Source: Deltaproteobacteria bacterium (GTDB lineage Bacteria; Desulfobacterota; JAFDED01). Taken from it: a stretch of DNA of 64,000 nucleotides. Numbering within the stretch: the stretch's first letter is position 1; the number at the start of each line of letters is the position of its first letter. The stretch spans positions 1-64,000 of the forward strand of contig JAFDED010000007.1 in NCBI GenBank assembly GCA_019310535.1, given 5' to 3'. A model generated the notes under the pieces. The model ran no database searches. It saw only the letters and a program-made list of their open reading frames with translations, and was not told the origin of the DNA. Made by a program: the position numbers and the translations under genes. This document shows, one piece after another, positions 62,192-64,000 of the stretch.

Positions 62192-63211
62192 ATGCGGCCA
62201 GGTAAGACGCCATCAGACATTCCCCTGGCCAAAGCGCTTTTGGTCTTGTGTCTGGTTTTTGCGGCGGGGACGGTCGGTTACTCGGTCATTGAGGGGTGGG
62301 ATTTCCTGGATTCCCTCTATATGACAATTATTACCATCACCAACGTTGGCTTCGGCGAGGTTCGTCCCCTCCACCCAATGGGCCGCCTTTTCACCATATT
62401 CCTGCTGCTGTTCAGCATTGGGACGGTTACCTATTTTGCAGCGGCCTTTGCACGAGGGGTTGTTGAAGGAGAACTCCTGCGGGCTCTGGGGAGGAGAAGG
62501 TTGGAAAAAAAGATTCAAGCTCTTTTCGGGCACTACATTATCTGTGGTTTTGGACGCATCGGTGGCTATATTTGCCGGGAGCTGTCTCTCAAGAATGTTC
62601 CCATAGTGGTGATAGAGAGCGATCCGGAAACAGCCCTGCGCATCGACCAGGAGGGATACCTCTATATCCGGGGCAACGCCACGGACGATGAAGTGCTGAG
62701 AGCCGCCGGCGTCGAAAAGGCGAGAGGTTTAGTAACTGCTGTCGCCTCTGACGCTGATAATCTCTATATCACCCTTTCAGCCAGGGAAATGAACCCCGAT
62801 CTGTTTATCTTAGCCCGCTCCAGTGATCTGACGGTGGAGAAAAAGCTCCGCACCGCAGGGGCTAATCTCGTTGTCGCGCCCTATATTCTGGGCGCCAGGC
62901 GCATGGTTAACGCCATCCTTCGGCCAGCGGTGATGGATGTTATCGAGATCGCTCTTCACCAGAAGACCAATCTGGAGATGCTCCGGCTGGACGAAATTCC
63001 CGTGAAGAGCGTGGACCGCCTCGACTCACAGGTTTTAAAAGACTCGGGCATCCGGAGCAAATTGGGCCTCATGGTAGTGGCCGTCCAGAAACCCGGAAGC
63101 CATATGATGTTCAACCCCTCCCCCGAAACGGTTATTGATTCCGGAGACATTCTGATCTGCCTGGGCCAAAAAGCCAATCTGGAGAGGCTGGAACTTCTCG
63201 TTGGGGGCTGA
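62192..63211 (+). CDS. 2TM potassium-channel-like protein with TrkA N and C (RCK) domains
   Basis: 339 residues. The two helices (ALLVLCLVFAAGTVGYSVI and GRLFTIFLLLFSIGTVTYF) flank a pore loop YMTIITITNVGFGEVRPL. The selectivity filter reads NVGFG where TVGYG is usual. The RCK Rossmann domain follows (YIICGFGRIGGYICRE, VVIESDPETALRI, GNATDDEVLRAAG), then a TrkA-C domain (QVLKDSGIRSKLGLMVVAV). A ligand- or nucleotide-gated ion channel; the filter change makes strict K+ selectivity uncertain. Confidence 0.88.
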   Translation: MRPGKTPSDIPLAKALLVLCLVFAAGTVGYSVIEGWDFLDSLYMTIITITNVGFGEVRPLHPMGRLFTIFLLLFSIGTVTYFAAAFARGVVEGELLRALGRRRLEKKIQALFGHYIICGFGRIGGYICRELSLKNVPIVVIESDPETALRIDQEGYLYIRGNATDDEVLRAAGVEKARGLVTAVASDADNLYITLSAREMNPDLFILARSSDLTVEKKLRTAGANLVVAPYILGARRMVNAILRPAVMDVIEIALHQKTNLEMLRLDEIPVKSVDRLDSQVLKDSGIRSKLGLMVVAVQKPGSHMMFNPSPETVIDSGDILICLGQKANLERLELLVGG

Positions 63212-63299
63212 CTCCTGCAGGTATGGAAAAAACACGTGCGCAGAGAGAAAGAGAATTTACCGGGGAGATCGCAGAGACCACAGAGTCAGCCAGGCTTCT

Positions 63300-64000
63300 T
63301 CATTCATTTAAACCGGATATCTCGTTTTCTCGCAACGGCATAATTGAGCTTGCCGTTATGGAGAACCAGAAGTCGATATGCTCGCTGGAAATAATTTCCA
63401 GGGTGCCGGGCTCCTCCAGCTTCTGCCGGATATGGTGTACCTGGCTGCCCACCATGCCCGCAAGCACATACCAGCGGGCAATATGGAAAAATTCTTTCTG
63501 CGAAGCAAGCGTCTCCAAGCCTTCCATCGGGAGATTGGCCAGAAGAAGGCACACCCTGCGGTTTAAAAAATCCAGCGCTTCCCCGTTGACCACTGTCACC
63601 ACATTATCCAGCCCGTTGTGCCTCACGTTGTGACGTACGGTCTGGACAGCGAGGTTGTTGTTGTCCACGGCCAGCACGCTCTTCGCCCCCAACCGAGCTG
63701 CGGCGAGCGAAAGGATGCCCGTTCCGCATCCCAGATCAAGCACTGTTTCAAACCCTTCATTTCCACTCAACCTTATAATGGCATCCAGGCACAATCGGGT
63801 ACTGGGGTGAAGTCCTGAACCGAAAACAACTCCGGGATCGATAATAATATCCCCCTCTTCAGGAAAGAAGCCGCCCGACTCCCAAGGCGGACGAATCCTC
63901 AATGGTCCCGTCCGGTATGTGCGAATTTTATCCCCCGCCTCCCAATCTTGATATGGCATTACTGTCTCTGATCGGTAACTGAGGCCGGTATGTTTCCTGA
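63300..64000 (-). CDS. prmA: ribosomal protein L11 methyltransferase-like (PrmA), 5' end outside the window
   Basis: The visible 219 residues from the ATG at 63959 hold the SAM-binding domain: GGFFPEEGDIIIDPGVVFGSG, VLDLGCGTGILSLAAARLGA, AVDNNNLAVQTVRHNVRHNG and LLLANLPME. The frame stays open to the window edge at 64000, so the usual N-terminal L11-binding domain of about 80 residues is probably encoded beyond it. NLPME replaces the usual NI..-type end, and the QDWE just after the ATG matches the domain linker of PrmA. Confidence 0.8.
   Translation of the reverse strand, partial: RKHTGLSYRSETVMPYQDWEAGDKIRTYRTGPLRIRPPWESGGFFPEEGDIIIDPGVVFGSGLHPSTRLCLDAIIRLSGNEGFETVLDLGCGTGILSLAAARLGAKSVLAVDNNNLAVQTVRHNVRHNGLDNVVTVVNGEALDFLNRRVCLLLANLPMEGLETLASQKEFFHIARWYVLAGMVGSQVHHIRQKLEEPGTLEIISSEHIDFWFSITASSIMPLRENEISGLNE

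Noticed and set aside
1-64000. CRISPR arrays, tRNA or rRNA genes
   Set aside because: No regularly spaced direct repeats, tRNA cloverleaf (apart from tmRNA) or rRNA motifs were seen in the window.

Overview
The window looks like a chromosomal segment of a Gram-negative bacterium, most likely a member of the Desulfobacterota (former Deltaproteobacteria; Syntrophobacterales-like). The reasons are complete lipid A, Kdo and heptose genes, BamA/Skp and LolCD, the LpxI form of the UDP-diacylglucosamine hydrolase, split hldE genes, a TAXI-type TRAP transporter and a small PTS set next to smpB/ssrA. This placement is inferred from gene content only.

Layout. 1-3142 (+): an O-antigen ligase-like gene behind two good sigma70 promoters, then a GT4 glycosyltransferase. 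3182-15486 (-): outer-core and LPS assembly genes (HD/OB nuclease, msbA, three GT4s, a polysaccharide deacetylase, a WaaE-like GT2, two GT9 heptosyltransferases, hldE as two genes, a Trm112-like peptide). 15892-31352 (-): lysS-lolC-lolD-bamA-skp-lpxD-lpxA-lpxI-Gfo/Idh-lpxB-waaA-lpxK-lpxL, a long run with several 4-base ATGA overlaps. Together these regions make the inner lipid A-Kdo-heptose core, extend it, flip it (MsbA), and insert the outer-membrane proteins and lipoproteins.

31433-37377: a deleted insertion sequence with intact terminal inverted repeats, an isocitrate/isopropylmalate dehydrogenase-family gene and a two-gene TAXI TRAP transporter. 37378-44472: a BrkB-family membrane protein (-), then PTS EIID-HPr-EI, smpB, tmRNA with its terminator, an OsmC-family protein and a KDPG-type aldolase. 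44621-49201: DUF2905, QueH, PaaK-type ligase, an alkyltransferase-like protein and a TPR lipoprotein. 49253-52417 (-): a 1054-residue protein that I read as an N-terminal ubiquitin-conjugating-enzyme (E2) fold joined to a long TPR/coiled-coil region and one membrane segment. It has its own promoter and is followed by the TPR lipoprotein; this is the most unusual locus here. 52989-64000 (+ mostly): YejA/YejB-like peptide transporter genes without yejE/yejF, a DUF123 nuclease-like protein, a CNNM/CorC protein, a soluble PAS-GAF histidine kinase with a receiver-only partner, map, cutA, a 2TM potassium channel with an unusual filter, and a prmA-like gene cut by the window end.

Non-coding items of note: a dispersed repeat of about 165 bp in two copies (15557 and 36883), two related long palindromes in the leaders of the icd-like and yejA-like genes, strong stem-loops between binding-protein and permease genes in both transporter operons, and a leader terminator before the TRAP operon. 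Nothing resembling a CRISPR array, tRNA or rRNA was seen.
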